Source: Saprospiraceae bacterium (lineage in GTDB: Bacteria; Bacteroidota; Bacteroidia; Chitinophagales; Saprospiraceae). From it: a stretch of DNA of 64,000 nt. Shown one piece after another: positions 26,118 through 35,055 of this stretch. The position numbers and the translations under genes are program-made. The notes below the pieces were generated by a model that was not told the origin of the DNA, made no database searches, and saw only the letters and a program-made list of their open reading frames with translations. The stretch's first letter is position 1. The number at the start of each line of letters is the position of its first letter. The DNA lies in the NCBI GenBank assembly GCA_020629035.1, contig JAHDEC010000013.1:1-64000 (forward strand). Reading direction: 5' to 3'.

Positions 26118-26159
26118 GCTTAACCTTGGTTTATTTATTAGTTTCTATTAAAACGAACA

Positions 26160-26167
26160 CAAAAATA
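26160..26167 (-). promoter_or_regulatory. -7 promoter element for the 327-residue lipoprotein gene
   Basis: The minus strand reads TATTTTTG, a perfect TAnnTTTG, 42 bp upstream of the ATG, giving a predicted leader of about 35 bases. Confidence 0.4.
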
Positions 26168-26265
26168 AACTTATTGAATTCTAATTCGTGTTTTTCACTT
26201 TTAAATTCACTATTGATAACAGTAATACGACATTTTTTTAACTTGCAGCACCTAAATTAAACTTT

Positions 26266-27084
26266 ATGTCAGCGGTTAGTAAAACAGCCAAGAGAATTAC
26301 GACTAATACTCTTGCTAAGATGAAAAAGGATGGTGAAAAAATATCAATGGTTACGGCCTATGATTATAGTATGGCTAAAATCGTGGATCATGCAGGCATC
26401 GACGTAATACTTGTTGGTGATTCAGCATCCAATGTTATGGCCGGTCATGAGACTACTTTACCCATAACATTGGACCAAATGATTTATCATGCGCAATCAG
26501 TTATCAGGGCGGTTAAAAAAGCCCTGGTTGTGGTCGATTTGCCATTCGGAACTTACCAAGGGAATTCTAAAAAAGCATTAGCCTCAGCGATCAGAATCAT
26601 GAAGGAATCTGGTGCTCATGCGGTAAAAATCGAAGGAGGAGCCATTGTGCAAGAATCCATAAAACGTGTTATTTCAGCAGGCATTCCTGTTATGGGACAC
26701 CTTGGGTTAACACCACAATCCATCTATAAATTTGGCACCTATACGGTACGAGCAAAGGAAGAGGAAGAAGCAAAAGAACTCTTAAGTGATATGAAGCTAC
26801 TTCAAAAACTGGGATGCTTCGGTGTGGTATTAGAAAAAATACCTGCTGCCCTAGCTGGAAAAGCTACAGCTAGTGTGGAAATGCCAACCATTGGTATTGG
26901 GGCTGGATCAGACGTGGATGGACAAGTCCTAGTTATCCATGACTTACTAGGGATTACCCATGAATTCAATCCTAGATTTTTACGTCGATATTTAAATCTT
27001 TATGATGAAATGAAAGGAGCTGTTCAGCGTTATATCACTGATGTAAAGTCCTTAGATTTTCCTAATGAAAAAGAACAATATTAA
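26266..27084 (+). CDS. panB: 3-methyl-2-oxobutanoate hydroxymethyltransferase
   Basis: PanB carries out the first committed step to pantothenate and CoA: it adds a hydroxymethyl group from 5,10-methylene-THF to 2-oxoisovalerate, giving ketopantoate. The 272-residue sequence is typical of this (beta-alpha)8 enzyme: [71 protein letters not shown] and [20 protein letters not shown]. panC and panD are not nearby. mltG follows after 12 bp on the same strand. Confidence 0.97.
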   Translation: MSAVSKTAKRITTNTLAKMKKDGEKISMVTAYDYSMAKIVDHAGIDVILVGDSASNVMAGHETTLPITLDQMIYHAQSVIRAVKKALVVVDLPFGTYQGNSKKALASAIRIMKESGAHAVKIEGGAIVQESIKRVISAGIPVMGHLGLTPQSIYKFGTYTVRAKEEEEAKELLSDMKLLQKLGCFGVVLEKIPAALAGKATASVEMPTIGIGAGSDVDGQVLVIHDLLGITHEFNPRFLRRYLNLYDEMKGAVQRYITDVKSLDFPNEKEQY

Positions 27085-27096
27085 AATCTTTTATTC

Positions 27097-28125
27097 TTGA
27101 AAAAGAAACTAATCATTTTACTACTGATCCTAGGTTTGATGGCATTTATTGCCATTGCGGGATTGTATAAAGTTGTGTGGGGAGAAAACATTGACCCACA
27201 AAAATCAGCAACAATTTACGTACAACCCAAGCAAGATTATTTCCAGCTTGTTGACCAAATGGTGGAGCTAGGAGTCATAAAAAATGCTAATACTTTTCAC
27301 TGGACAGCTAAACTGATGAAGTTTAATGATGGCAGCATTAAGGCAGGAAAATATGCGCTGGAAGGGATAAAGGATAATCGTTCGTTTATTCAGCTAATTC
27401 GATCAGGCAGGCAAAAACCCATAAACATTACGATAGGATCGGCCAGAACACTAAATCAGCTGATTGGTCGAGTGAGTAATGAGATGTCTATGGACTCTCT
27501 TGCTCTCGCTTCTGCCATTAATGAGAAAATTGAAGCTTCTAAAGGATTGTTTACGAGTCAAACCATCATCAATTTGTTTATCCCTAATACTTACCAAGTA
27601 TATTGGTCTGACTCACCTGATAAGTTTATCAAACGTATTCAGAAAGAGTATGACATCTTTTGGGATAAAAACGAACGGAAAGCCAAAGCTAAAGCACAGG
27701 GACTTAGTCAAAATGAAGTGATGACACTTGCTTCAATAGTGGAAAAAGAGACCAACTACAATCCAGAAAAACCAAGAATTGCTGGTGTCTATCTAAATCG
27801 AATCAAACGAGAAATACCACTACAAGCAGATCCTACGGTTGTATTTTCTGTTGGTGATTTTAGCATCAAACGTGTACTAAATAAACACCTAGCATTTGAT
27901 TCTCCTTATAATACCTACATGTATCCGGGATTACCTCCAGGCCCTATTTGTTTGCCAGGAGTTGCTTCAATAGACGCTGTCTTAAATCCTGAGGAACATA
28001 AGTATTTGTATTTCTGTGCCAAACCTGGTTATGATGGTCAACATAATTTTGCTAAGTATTTATCCGAGCACAATAAAAATGCAAAAACGTATCAGCGTTG
28101 GCTAAATAAGGAAGGCATTAGATAA
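27097..28125 (+). CDS. mltG: Endolytic murein transglycosylase MltG
   Basis: MltG cleaves nascent glycan strands at the inner membrane and is thought to set glycan length. The 342-residue sequence has an N-terminal transmembrane anchor (LIILLLILGLMAFIAIAGLY), a LysM-like region (KQDYFQLVDQMVELGVI) and the YceG catalytic domain with ASIVEKET (Glu216 expected catalytic) and LQADPTVVFSVGD, YPGLPPGPICLPG and LYFCAKPGYDGQHNFA. The start is a TTG at 27097; the next ATG (27139) would cut into the anchor. It sits 12 bp after panB and 18 bp before a barrel gene. Confidence 0.93.
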   Translation: MKKKLIILLLILGLMAFIAIAGLYKVVWGENIDPQKSATIYVQPKQDYFQLVDQMVELGVIKNANTFHWTAKLMKFNDGSIKAGKYALEGIKDNRSFIQLIRSGRQKPINITIGSARTLNQLIGRVSNEMSMDSLALASAINEKIEASKGLFTSQTIINLFIPNTYQVYWSDSPDKFIKRIQKEYDIFWDKNERKAKAKAQGLSQNEVMTLASIVEKETNYNPEKPRIAGVYLNRIKREIPLQADPTVVFSVGDFSIKRVLNKHLAFDSPYNTYMYPGLPPGPICLPGVASIDAVLNPEEHKYLYFCAKPGYDGQHNFAKYLSEHNKNAKTYQRWLNKEGIR

Positions 28126-28143
28126 TTTTTTAACTTAGGCTGT

Positions 28144-28890
28144 ATGAAACACTTCTTCCATTTACTCATTTTAATTTCTACGCTAGGCTTGAATGCTCAA
28201 GATAGTTCTGTCGATGTAATGCTTGGTTTAGATTACTCTTTTAGACATTTATATTTTCAAGCTGATGATCCAAGCACTAACTTTATGGTAGAAGCCAGAG
28301 CAGCTGAGGCACCATCTATTAATGCAAGATTTGGCCTTAATTACAACCATAAAATAGGTGAACATAAATGGATAAAGACTGGTCTACGTATAGCAGATCT
28401 GGGATACAAACTGGGGCTAACCACTGACTTGGTTTGGCCATCTGAATTGGAAACTGGGGTTTTTATTTTTGACCCCAGCCTACCCCACGAAATTCAGTTT
28501 ATCAACAATCTAATTTTTATTGAAATTCCCTTAGCCCTCCGTTATGAATTTAAGCAAACTAAGTGGACTCCTTTTGTGGAAATGGGTGTGTCAACCTCTT
28601 TATTTGTAGGAAATTATAAACAACAGGTTACTGATATATCATCGGACTTTAAGTATGAGCCAGCCTCATCTACTTCTCAACGTAACCTACAAATGGCTGC
28701 AGTATTTTCTTTTGGACTCATACAAGACTATACAGAAAACCTCCAAGTGTTTATCCAACCTAGTTTTAGATACCATCTCACGGCCTGGCAAAAATCCACC
28801 ATAAGAGAGCATCTAACCAATGGTGGTATCGAAATCGGAGTTAGACGAAAAATAACAAATACAACGCTTGCCCAGAAGACTGTAAATTAA
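28144..28890 (+). CDS. Outer-membrane beta-barrel protein (PorT/OmpW-like fold)
   Basis: A signal peptide (FFHLLILISTLGLNAQ) leads into about 230 residues of alternating beta strands: GLDYSFRHLYF, FGLNYNHKIGEHKWIKTGLRI, FIEIPLALRYEF, WTPFVEMGVSTSLFVG and FIQPSFRYHLTA. The pattern fits the porin-like barrel family (OMP_b-brl) with LxLRYEF and GIEIGVR near the end. It is 18 bp downstream of mltG and probably co-transcribed. Function unknown. Its stop codon overlaps the stop of the convergent lipoprotein gene. Confidence 0.75.
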   Translation: MKHFFHLLILISTLGLNAQDSSVDVMLGLDYSFRHLYFQADDPSTNFMVEARAAEAPSINARFGLNYNHKIGEHKWIKTGLRIADLGYKLGLTTDLVWPSELETGVFIFDPSLPHEIQFINNLIFIEIPLALRYEFKQTKWTPFVEMGVSTSLFVGNYKQQVTDISSDFKYEPASSTSQRNLQMAAVFSFGLIQDYTENLQVFIQPSFRYHLTAWQKSTIREHLTNGGIEIGVRRKITNTTLAQKTVN

Positions 28891-29522
28891 GGATCAACAT
28901 AATTTGGATCCATTACCTCCTCAATATTTTTCCGCTGGACTAATTTCATTTGATAATTGTTATTACCATAAATTTCATTGCCCACTAAAATCATGACATG
29001 GGCTTTTCTCATACACTTCCATTCTTGAGGATTAGCATCTTTATCATTGTCCACCATTAGCATCAGCCCCTTATTAAAATCGTAATGATATCTTCCTCCA
29101 CCTTGTGTTTCTTTGTTCTTCCCAAAAACATAGGTGTGTCCCTCTTGAAAATCAATCCAGTTGCCTTCATATTCTCCATATTTTGACATGGATGTTCCAT
29201 CATGTACCATTTCATATTCGAAAATACCTTGCTCAACAATTGGATAATTTTCTGGGTCATTTGCAATTCTATGTTCCAGAATGGCTATCGCCTCGGGACG
29301 TTTAGCTGTGTAATCTCTGTCTGCACTAGTACGCATGATTAAATCCAACTTGTCATCACTAACCTTCTCTCCTTTTGCATTCTCTTTAACAGGAACATTT
29401 TTTAAGGGGTTTTTCAATGCCGTTTCATCAGATTTAGAACTAGTTTTTGCTGATGAGTTATCGCCACCACAAGACATAAAACAGATAACCGCAAACCCTA
29501 AAAGAAATCGAAATACATTCAT
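28887..29522 (-). CDS. Hypothetical lipoprotein (211 aa)
   Basis: A lipobox (FAVICFMSC, Cys18) follows a hydrophobic signal; the mature N-terminus is a Ser/Lys/Thr-rich linker (GGDNSSAKTSSKSDE). The folded part contains YEMVHDGTSMSKYGEYEGNWIDFQEGHTYVFGKN split over residues 104-137, then GGGRYHYDFNKGLMLMVDND and HVMILVGNEIYGNNNYQMKLVQRK. This looks like a small lipocalin-type or copper-resistance (NlpE-like) beta fold, as in proteins that compare a stored value with a detected one, but that is a guess. A near-match -7 element (TATCTTCG on the minus strand, 29546-29553) lies upstream. Confidence 0.6.
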   Translation of the reverse strand: MNVFRFLLGFAVICFMSCGGDNSSAKTSSKSDETALKNPLKNVPVKENAKGEKVSDDKLDLIMRTSADRDYTAKRPEAIAILEHRIANDPENYPIVEQGIFEYEMVHDGTSMSKYGEYEGNWIDFQEGHTYVFGKNKETQGGGRYHYDFNKGLMLMVDNDKDANPQEWKCMRKAHVMILVGNEIYGNNNYQMKLVQRKNIEEVMDPNYVDP

Positions 29523-29630
29523 AATTTTAAACTTGTTTTACGCGACGAAGATAATAAGCTCAATTAAATTAGACCTAATACAAGTATCTTTATCCATCTA
29601 AATTGACTTATGTCTTATTGTTAACTAACT

Positions 29631-30923
29631 ATGGTAGAAAAAATCCTGCAATTTCTTGAGCCTTACAAAGGAAGCAAAATGCTTCTAGCTTGCAGTGGAG
29701 GGGTTGATTCTATGGTATTATTAGACATCCTTTTAAGGGCATCTTTTGATATCGCTATAGTTCATTTCAACCATCATCTTCGAGGAGAAGCCAGTGACAA
29801 AGATGCAGCCTTGGTTCAAGATGTTGCAGCAAAAAACAAGATTCTATGCCACAGTTTATCTATAAACTTTGACAAAGATCAACGCAATTTCCAAGAGGTG
29901 GCCAGAAAAAAGAGATATAAGATGATGGATGATTTGTGTACACAATTTAAGTATCAATACATTCTCACAGCACATCATCAGGATGATCAGGTCGAAACGA
30001 TTTTAATGAACTTTGCAAGAGGAACTGATTTATGGGGTTTGAATGGTATATCAAGTAAGCGAGACAATATACTGCGTCCTATGATGGGTTTTCCCAAAGC
30101 TGCCATTAGAGCATATGCTAGTGAGAACCAAGTTGTTTTTAGAGAAGATGCTAGTAACGATAGCAATAAGTATCGAAGAAATATAGTACGTAACCAAATC
30201 ATTCCAAATCTCGAACAAGCTTTTCCAAATGTTGCTTCTCGAATCTTAGCTACCAAGCAAAATGTTTCAGATGCTCTCTCTTTTATAGAGCTGCAACATC
30301 AAGTTTTTGTCGCAAAGCACATAGTTTCAGAAGGCCCCTTTATTAAGATAAGTAAGGAAGGGTTCGATGACCCTGAGTTGGGATACTATCACTTGTTTTT
30401 AGCTCTCCGCAACTATAATTTTAATAAGGTTCAATGTCGAGACTTAGTAGCTAGTCTTACTAATATTGGAGCTCATTTTCATTCAAAGAGTCACGAAGTA
30501 TTTGTAGGTAAATTTGACCTTGTTGTAAATCCTAGAGATGTTAATCTTTATAAGCAACAAACGCTCAAAGAATGGCCCACTCACATTAAGCTAACTGAGT
30601 ACATGTCACTCGAAAGCAAAAAAGTGGATACTTGCCATGCCTTTACTTTTGATGCAGAGAAAGTTGCTTTCCCACTTATATGCCGTCTATGGGAACCCGG
30701 TGATAAGATAAAGCTTGCAGGAATGCATGGTAAACGTAAGAAGGTAAAAGCCATTTTTAATGAAATGGGTTTAGCCTTCAAGCAAAAATCGGTCATGCCA
30801 ATCCTCTTAGATAAAAACTATGAAATAGTTTGGGTTCCTGGCTTTAGAGTCTCCGAATCCGTTTTAGCAAATCCTTCCAGCAAAGATTGTAGAATCATCG
30901 AATTAAAATGGATTAACGCTTAG
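29631..30923 (+). CDS. tilS: tRNA(Ile)-lysidine synthase
   Basis: TilS converts the wobble cytidine of the CAU anticodon of tRNA-Ile2 to lysidine so that it reads AUA. The PP-loop SGGVDS is at residues 22-27, HFNHHLRGEASDKDA and LTAHHQDDQVETILMNFARG follow, with the KRRNIVRNQIIP region (KYRRNIVRN), and the C-terminal domain has LWEPGDKIKLAGMHGKRKKVK. Length (430) is normal. It runs 11 bp into the tail of the convergent gene. Confidence 0.95.
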   Translation: MVEKILQFLEPYKGSKMLLACSGGVDSMVLLDILLRASFDIAIVHFNHHLRGEASDKDAALVQDVAAKNKILCHSLSINFDKDQRNFQEVARKKRYKMMDDLCTQFKYQYILTAHHQDDQVETILMNFARGTDLWGLNGISSKRDNILRPMMGFPKAAIRAYASENQVVFREDASNDSNKYRRNIVRNQIIPNLEQAFPNVASRILATKQNVSDALSFIELQHQVFVAKHIVSEGPFIKISKEGFDDPELGYYHLFLALRNYNFNKVQCRDLVASLTNIGAHFHSKSHEVFVGKFDLVVNPRDVNLYKQQTLKEWPTHIKLTEYMSLESKKVDTCHAFTFDAEKVAFPLICRLWEPGDKIKLAGMHGKRKKVKAIFNEMGLAFKQKSVMPILLDKNYEIVWVPGFRVSESVLANPSSKDCRIIELKWINA

Positions 30924-31815
30924 TTTTGCGTTTTTTACCACCCACTATATTCTTATCACTTTTTTCTTTTTTTCGATTTTCCTCTGTAAGAGGCGCCGTT
31001 TCGTAGACATGATCAAATAATTTTGCCTTGTAGATAATCTGATCGTTTTCAATGATAAATCCTTCGTAGCTGCCATCAGGAACCATAGTAGGTCCTTGAC
31101 CTTCCAATTGACCCATTCGAGCGATTAGGTGGTCATAAACGATGGTATTCATTCCAGGATTATAATTGATGGATACTTGTGAATCACTTGAATATTTAAG
31201 TTTAATCCTTGCCATGATGTCCTTTCGTTCACCTTCAGGATTTTTAATAAACATGGATTTACCTAAGGTTAATTGATCACCTTCAAAATGTAGCACATCT
31301 AAGACTTTGAAAGAGTCAAATTTGTCAAAGCCATTATATCCAAAAATGAAATAAGATGTATTGCCTTTGTTATCAGTATAGTCTTTGATATTATAATACA
31401 ATGCTCCATACCAATTATCCTTATCTAAAATATCAAATTGGTCATCTCGGTCTATACTTAGAGACTCCACTAGTTTTGTGGCTACACCATTTTTAATGAC
31501 ATAAGCACCATAGCTATGCTTTTCTTCACTTTCTCTTATTTGCCAACTGACTATTGTTACCAGACCATCTTCAGACTTAACTACCCTGGTGCAGCCTTCT
31601 AGTGATGCAAAATCATCATTTAAATAAGCTTCTGTCTGAATGTATTCGTCGATAAGTGGTTCAAAGGTGGCTTTAGCACGAACCCTGTGTTTATCTTGAA
31701 AAGCATTTACCATTACATCTCCATAAAATGATAAATCATCTACCAATTCTTTTGACTGACCAATGGCATGTAACGTTCCAAATATGACCATTAGAAATAC
31801 AACATTGAACCTCAT
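30913..31815 (-). CDS. Hypothetical secreted protein (300 aa)
   Basis: A signal peptide (VVFLMVIFGTLHAIGQ) is followed by about 280 residues with a mixed alpha/beta look: a helical start (KELVDDLSFYGDVMVNAFQDKHRVRA), then strands (LVTIVSWQI, SYGAYVIKNG, SYFIFGYNGFDKFDSFKVLDVL). The end is very basic (GGKKRKTKR). I do not recognise the family; similar single-copy secreted proteins seem usual in Saprospiraceae. The final 11 bp overlap tilS in the convergent direction. It lies 37 bp downstream of the thioredoxin-fold gene, so it may be in the mdh operon. Confidence 0.6.
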   Translation of the reverse strand: MRFNVVFLMVIFGTLHAIGQSKELVDDLSFYGDVMVNAFQDKHRVRAKATFEPLIDEYIQTEAYLNDDFASLEGCTRVVKSEDGLVTIVSWQIRESEEKHSYGAYVIKNGVATKLVESLSIDRDDQFDILDKDNWYGALYYNIKDYTDNKGNTSYFIFGYNGFDKFDSFKVLDVLHFEGDQLTLGKSMFIKNPEGERKDIMARIKLKYSSDSQVSINYNPGMNTIVYDHLIARMGQLEGQGPTMVPDGSYEGFIIENDQIIYKAKLFDHVYETAPLTEENRKKEKSDKNIVGGKKRKTKR

Positions 31816-31852
31816 AAAAAAACATTTTAGAAAAAACGAAAGTGGACTTCTT

Positions 31853-32383
31853 TTAATTGTGTGTATTCAAATACTCATCCATTATCTTTTCGTAGTCAGG
31901 CTTATCGGCTGCTGTCTGGTGGATGTAGCTAGCTTTAATTTCTTTATGGTGGATTAAAAAAACACCTGGCATTTGGAAGCCATCTCCTATTTGTTTTAGA
32001 CTGACCATAGTGCCACTCATAGAGGCCTCAAAACCACGTATTAGGCTTTTCAATCCAAACAATTGATTGAAATTTCCTTTTCCTAAACCAAAGGTTTGGT
32101 ATAGTTCAGTTTCAGGATCAGAAATGCTTTCATAGCCTGACAAATTGTATTTTTCGAAGAATTCTTGGGCAACTTCGTCGATCGACATGTGTACCAACAC
32201 TAATTTGACCTTTCGGTCGGAGAATATTGATTTTTTTTCAGCAATCTCGCGCATTGCTTCTCGACAGAAAACGCAACCAAAATGTCTAAGGAAAACCAAC
32301 ATAATTGGACTTTCCTCAGACAAACTAAGAAGCTTATTGCCTCTATCGGTTACTACATTTTCTATGATTTTTTTTTCTATCAA
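31853..32383 (-). CDS. Thioredoxin-fold peroxiredoxin-like protein (AhpC/TSA_2 type)
   Basis: This 176-residue cytoplasmic protein has a thioredoxin-like fold with the active-site motif FLRHFGCVFCREAM (Cys37, Cys40), as in the AhpC-TSA_2 or SelL-related family, and a late cis-Pro region (GFQMPGVFLIHHKEI). It is probably a thiol-dependent redox protein or peroxidase. The start is a TTG at 32383: an in-frame stop lies only nine bases upstream and the next ATG (residue 28) would remove the first strand. It starts 11 bp after mdh on the same strand. Confidence 0.8.
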   Translation of the reverse strand: MIEKKIIENVVTDRGNKLLSLSEESPIMLVFLRHFGCVFCREAMREIAEKKSIFSDRKVKLVLVHMSIDEVAQEFFEKYNLSGYESISDPETELYQTFGLGKGNFNQLFGLKSLIRGFEASMSGTMVSLKQIGDGFQMPGVFLIHHKEIKASYIHQTAADKPDYEKIMDEYLNTHN

Positions 32384-32394
32384 AGGCTTCTAAA

Positions 32395-33330
32395 TTAAAC
32401 AAGCCCCATAGAATCAAATTTATCAATTACTGATTTAACATGGCTTGCTGAAGTATTAAGCAATTCTGTTTCCTCTTTGTTCAATTTTAACTCCAAAACT
32501 TTTCCAATTCCGTTTTTACCTAATTGAACAGGTACACCCAAATATAAATCGTCTAATCCATATTGTCCAGTCAACTGAGCACAAACAGGGAAGATTCTGT
32601 TTTCGTCTCTCACAATAGATTCTACCATCTGAGCAGCAGCTGCACCTGGCGCATACCAAGCAGAAGTACCCATAAGTTTTACTAATTCTCCACCACCAGT
32701 TTTTGTACGACTAATAATAGCATCTAACGAATCACTATCAATCATTTCAGTTACCGGAATACCAGCTACTGTCGTATAACGAGGCAAAGGAACCATTGTA
32801 TCTCCGTGACCTCCCATTAATACCGCTTGAATATCTTTAGGAGAAACATCTAGAGCTGTTGCTAAGAAAGCTCTGTATCTAGCCGTATCTAAAATACCAG
32901 CCATTCCAAAAACTTTTTCTGCACCTAAACCTGAAGCTTTGCTTGCAGCATAGGTCATTACATCTAGTGGATTAGAAACGACAATAATGATAGGGTTGTC
33001 TGAATGCTCTAAAATAGATTTTGTTACAGAAACAACAATCTTTGCATTCGTTGTAATCAAATCATCACGACTCATTCCTGGTCTTCTTGGAACACCTGCT
33101 GTAATCACAACAATATCAGAATTTGCAGTGTCTGCATAATTCTCAGTACCAACTAAACGAGTTGAATAATAATCAATAGGTGCTTGTTGCCATGAATCCA
33201 AGGCTTTACCTCTTGCAACATCTCCTTTGATGTCTAATAGTACAACTTCTTTAACAACATCTTTATGTGCAAGTACATTGGCGACAGTTGCACCAACATT
33301 TCCTGCTCCTATGACGGATACTTTACTCAT
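32395..33330 (-). CDS. mdh: Malate dehydrogenase (LDH-like type)
   Basis: Mdh oxidises malate to oxaloacetate with NAD+ in the TCA cycle. The 311-residue protein has the GAGNVG dinucleotide motif (8-13), LLDIKGDVARGKALD with the NAD-selecting Asp33, the substrate arginines in GVPRRPGMSR (Arg82, Arg88) and LDTARYRAF (Arg151), and the catalytic His175 in GGHGDTMVPL. The RRPGMSR motif supports malate rather than lactate use. sucC, another TCA gene, is 1.7 kb away on the other strand. Confidence 0.96.
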   Translation of the reverse strand: MSKVSVIGAGNVGATVANVLAHKDVVKEVVLLDIKGDVARGKALDSWQQAPIDYYSTRLVGTENYADTANSDIVVITAGVPRRPGMSRDDLITTNAKIVVSVTKSILEHSDNPIIIVVSNPLDVMTYAASKASGLGAEKVFGMAGILDTARYRAFLATALDVSPKDIQAVLMGGHGDTMVPLPRYTTVAGIPVTEMIDSDSLDAIISRTKTGGGELVKLMGTSAWYAPGAAAAQMVESIVRDENRIFPVCAQLTGQYGLDDLYLGVPVQLGKNGIGKVLELKLNKEETELLNTSASHVKSVIDKFDSMGLV

Positions 33331-33355
33331 ATTTCTATTTTTGTTTTTAGACGTG

Positions 33356-33363
33356 CAAAAGTA
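33356..33363 (-). promoter_or_regulatory. -7 promoter element for mdh
   Basis: The minus strand reads TACTTTTG, a perfect TAnnTTTG, 25 bp upstream of the mdh ATG. It is back-to-back with a plus-strand element 40 bp away. Confidence 0.5.
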
Positions 33364-33402
33364 CTAAAAAGACACTATCATATAAAGAGCAATCAAAATA
33401 AT

Positions 33403-33410
33403 TAACTTTG
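33403..33410 (+). promoter_or_regulatory. -7 promoter element for the M43-type metalloprotease gene
   Basis: TAACTTTG is a perfect TAnnTTTG located 75 bp upstream of the ATG at 33486, giving a leader of about 70 bases. No -33 element is evident. Confidence 0.45.
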
Positions 33411-33485
33411 TGCTTTTTTAGTGCTGACATTTTTGCTGAATTTCCTTGTTTGTAAAACAACATTTGATCAAAAAAATACTAGATA

Positions 33486-34988
33486 ATGGAGAGAATATTA
33501 ATCGTTTGTTTTTTGTTTCTTTTTTCTTTTGCTACTCAGGCACAACATCATCATTGGTGTGGGACTGACCACGAAGCAAATTCACTTAGACTTAAGAAAC
33601 ATAATGAGACATTGCAAGATGAAAACAACTGGCCAGTGCGTATGACAAGATATGTCCCTATAAAATTTCATATGATGGCTGATGACAATGGAGCGAGCAG
33701 AGTAAGCTATCAAGGAGTATTCAAGCAATTATGTAGACTAAGAAATGATTTCGAACCGCATGGATTTATTCCTTACATCAGTGGTGATTTGAATTTAGTA
33801 GATCATTCTGGGATAAATAATACGCCTGGAACAAATGCGTCTTCTTGGATCATGAATGGTTTAAAGGATCCAGAGGCTGTTAATGTTTTTATTGTTAAGT
33901 CAGCAGATGATGGCAGTGGCATAGGAACCATCTTAGGTTACTATGACCCATCGTTCGATTTTATCGTAATTAGGACTGCTGAGGTAGCAGATAGTACAGC
34001 AAGTTTAACGCACGAATTAGGACACTTCTTAAGTTTAAATCATCCGTTTTTAGGTTGGGAAAATGTTCCTTATGATGCTGCTGTACATGGAAATCCAATT
34101 ACCCAATCTAGTATCAATGGTTATCCTATAGAGCTGGTAGATGGTTCAAATTGTCTGTCTTCAGGAGATCAGATTTGCGATACACCTCCTGATTACTTAT
34201 TTTCTTTTTCAAATTCAGTCTCAGTCAATAATTGTAATATGTCCACTCAGGTATTCGATAGAAATGCAGATTTAATCGAACCTATGGAAGATAACATTAT
34301 GAGTTACTTTGAGTGTGATACTTACCAATTTACAGATGACCAAGTACAGATGATGGAACTTGATTTTGATTCACCAGATAGATCATATATAAGAACTGGC
34401 TATGTACCGAATGATAATGCGATAACAGAAGAATTAGAAATCATAAATCCACCAGTTGGAGAAGATGTAGAAGTGTATGATAATATACTATTTGATTGGA
34501 GTGATGTGGAACATGCGGATATGTATTATGTAAATATTCGTGATGTATTTGGTCAAACTGAACAAGAGTTTTTTGTTGAAGATTCAGAAATTCTAGTAAC
34601 TAATCTTACAGCCGATTCAAAAATTCTTTGGTTTGTTCAGGCATTTAATGAGGCCTGGGGTTGTACCAAGAGTGCGAACATTTCTTTCGATACAGGACTT
34701 ACTAGCAGTATTGCTGAGACCTTACCAAATACACAAGCTTTTGAAGTTTATCCGAATCCATCAGAGGCTTACGATATAATTAATGTATTTATAAAATCTT
34801 CAAAATCACAGGAGGTGCAACTTGAAATACTTGATATAACTGGAAGATTAGTAGAAGCTAAAAGATCACTAAATCTTAATGAAGGAACTGAGCAAATTAA
34901 AATCACAGACTTAAATAAACCAGGCGTTTATATCTTCAGATTATCTTCTGAAGAAGGTAGCATTGCTCGAAAGGTGATAAAGAATTAA
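33486..34988 (+). CDS. Secreted zinc metalloprotease (M43 pappalysin-like) with T9SS type A sorting domain
   Basis: Signal peptide 1-20 (ends ATQAQ). The protease domain (about 50-310) has HELGHFLSLNH with zinc ligands His176, His180 and His186 and catalytic Glu177, a conserved Cys-rich insert (SNCLSSGDQICDTPPDY) and the Met-turn DNIMSYFECDTYQFTDDQVQMM, all typical of cytophagalysin/pappalysin M43 enzymes. A fibronectin-III-like domain follows (NPPVGEDVEVYDNILFDW to WGCTKSANISFDTG, about 325-410). The last 80 residues (FEVYPNPSEAYDIINVFI, VQLEILDITGRLVEA, GVYIFRLSSEEG) are a type A sorting signal. It is probably a surface or released protease acting on extracellular protein. Confidence 0.9.
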   Translation: MERILIVCFLFLFSFATQAQHHHWCGTDHEANSLRLKKHNETLQDENNWPVRMTRYVPIKFHMMADDNGASRVSYQGVFKQLCRLRNDFEPHGFIPYISGDLNLVDHSGINNTPGTNASSWIMNGLKDPEAVNVFIVKSADDGSGIGTILGYYDPSFDFIVIRTAEVADSTASLTHELGHFLSLNHPFLGWENVPYDAAVHGNPITQSSINGYPIELVDGSNCLSSGDQICDTPPDYLFSFSNSVSVNNCNMSTQVFDRNADLIEPMEDNIMSYFECDTYQFTDDQVQMMELDFDSPDRSYIRTGYVPNDNAITEELEIINPPVGEDVEVYDNILFDWSDVEHADMYYVNIRDVFGQTEQEFFVEDSEILVTNLTADSKILWFVQAFNEAWGCTKSANISFDTGLTSSIAETLPNTQAFEVYPNPSEAYDIINVFIKSSKSQEVQLEILDITGRLVEAKRSLNLNEGTEQIKITDLNKPGVYIFRLSSEEGSIARKVIKN

Positions 34989-35030
34989 TAAGTATTTAAT
35001 TTTTTATAATATCACAATCAAAGACTTTAT

Positions 35031-35038
35031 TAATTTTG
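35031..35038 (+). promoter_or_regulatory. -7 promoter element for sucC
   Basis: TAATTTTG is a perfect TAnnTTTG ending 17 bp before the sucC ATG, predicting a leader of only about 12 bases. Confidence 0.45.
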
Positions 35039-35055
35039 TGCAAAATTAGACAGAT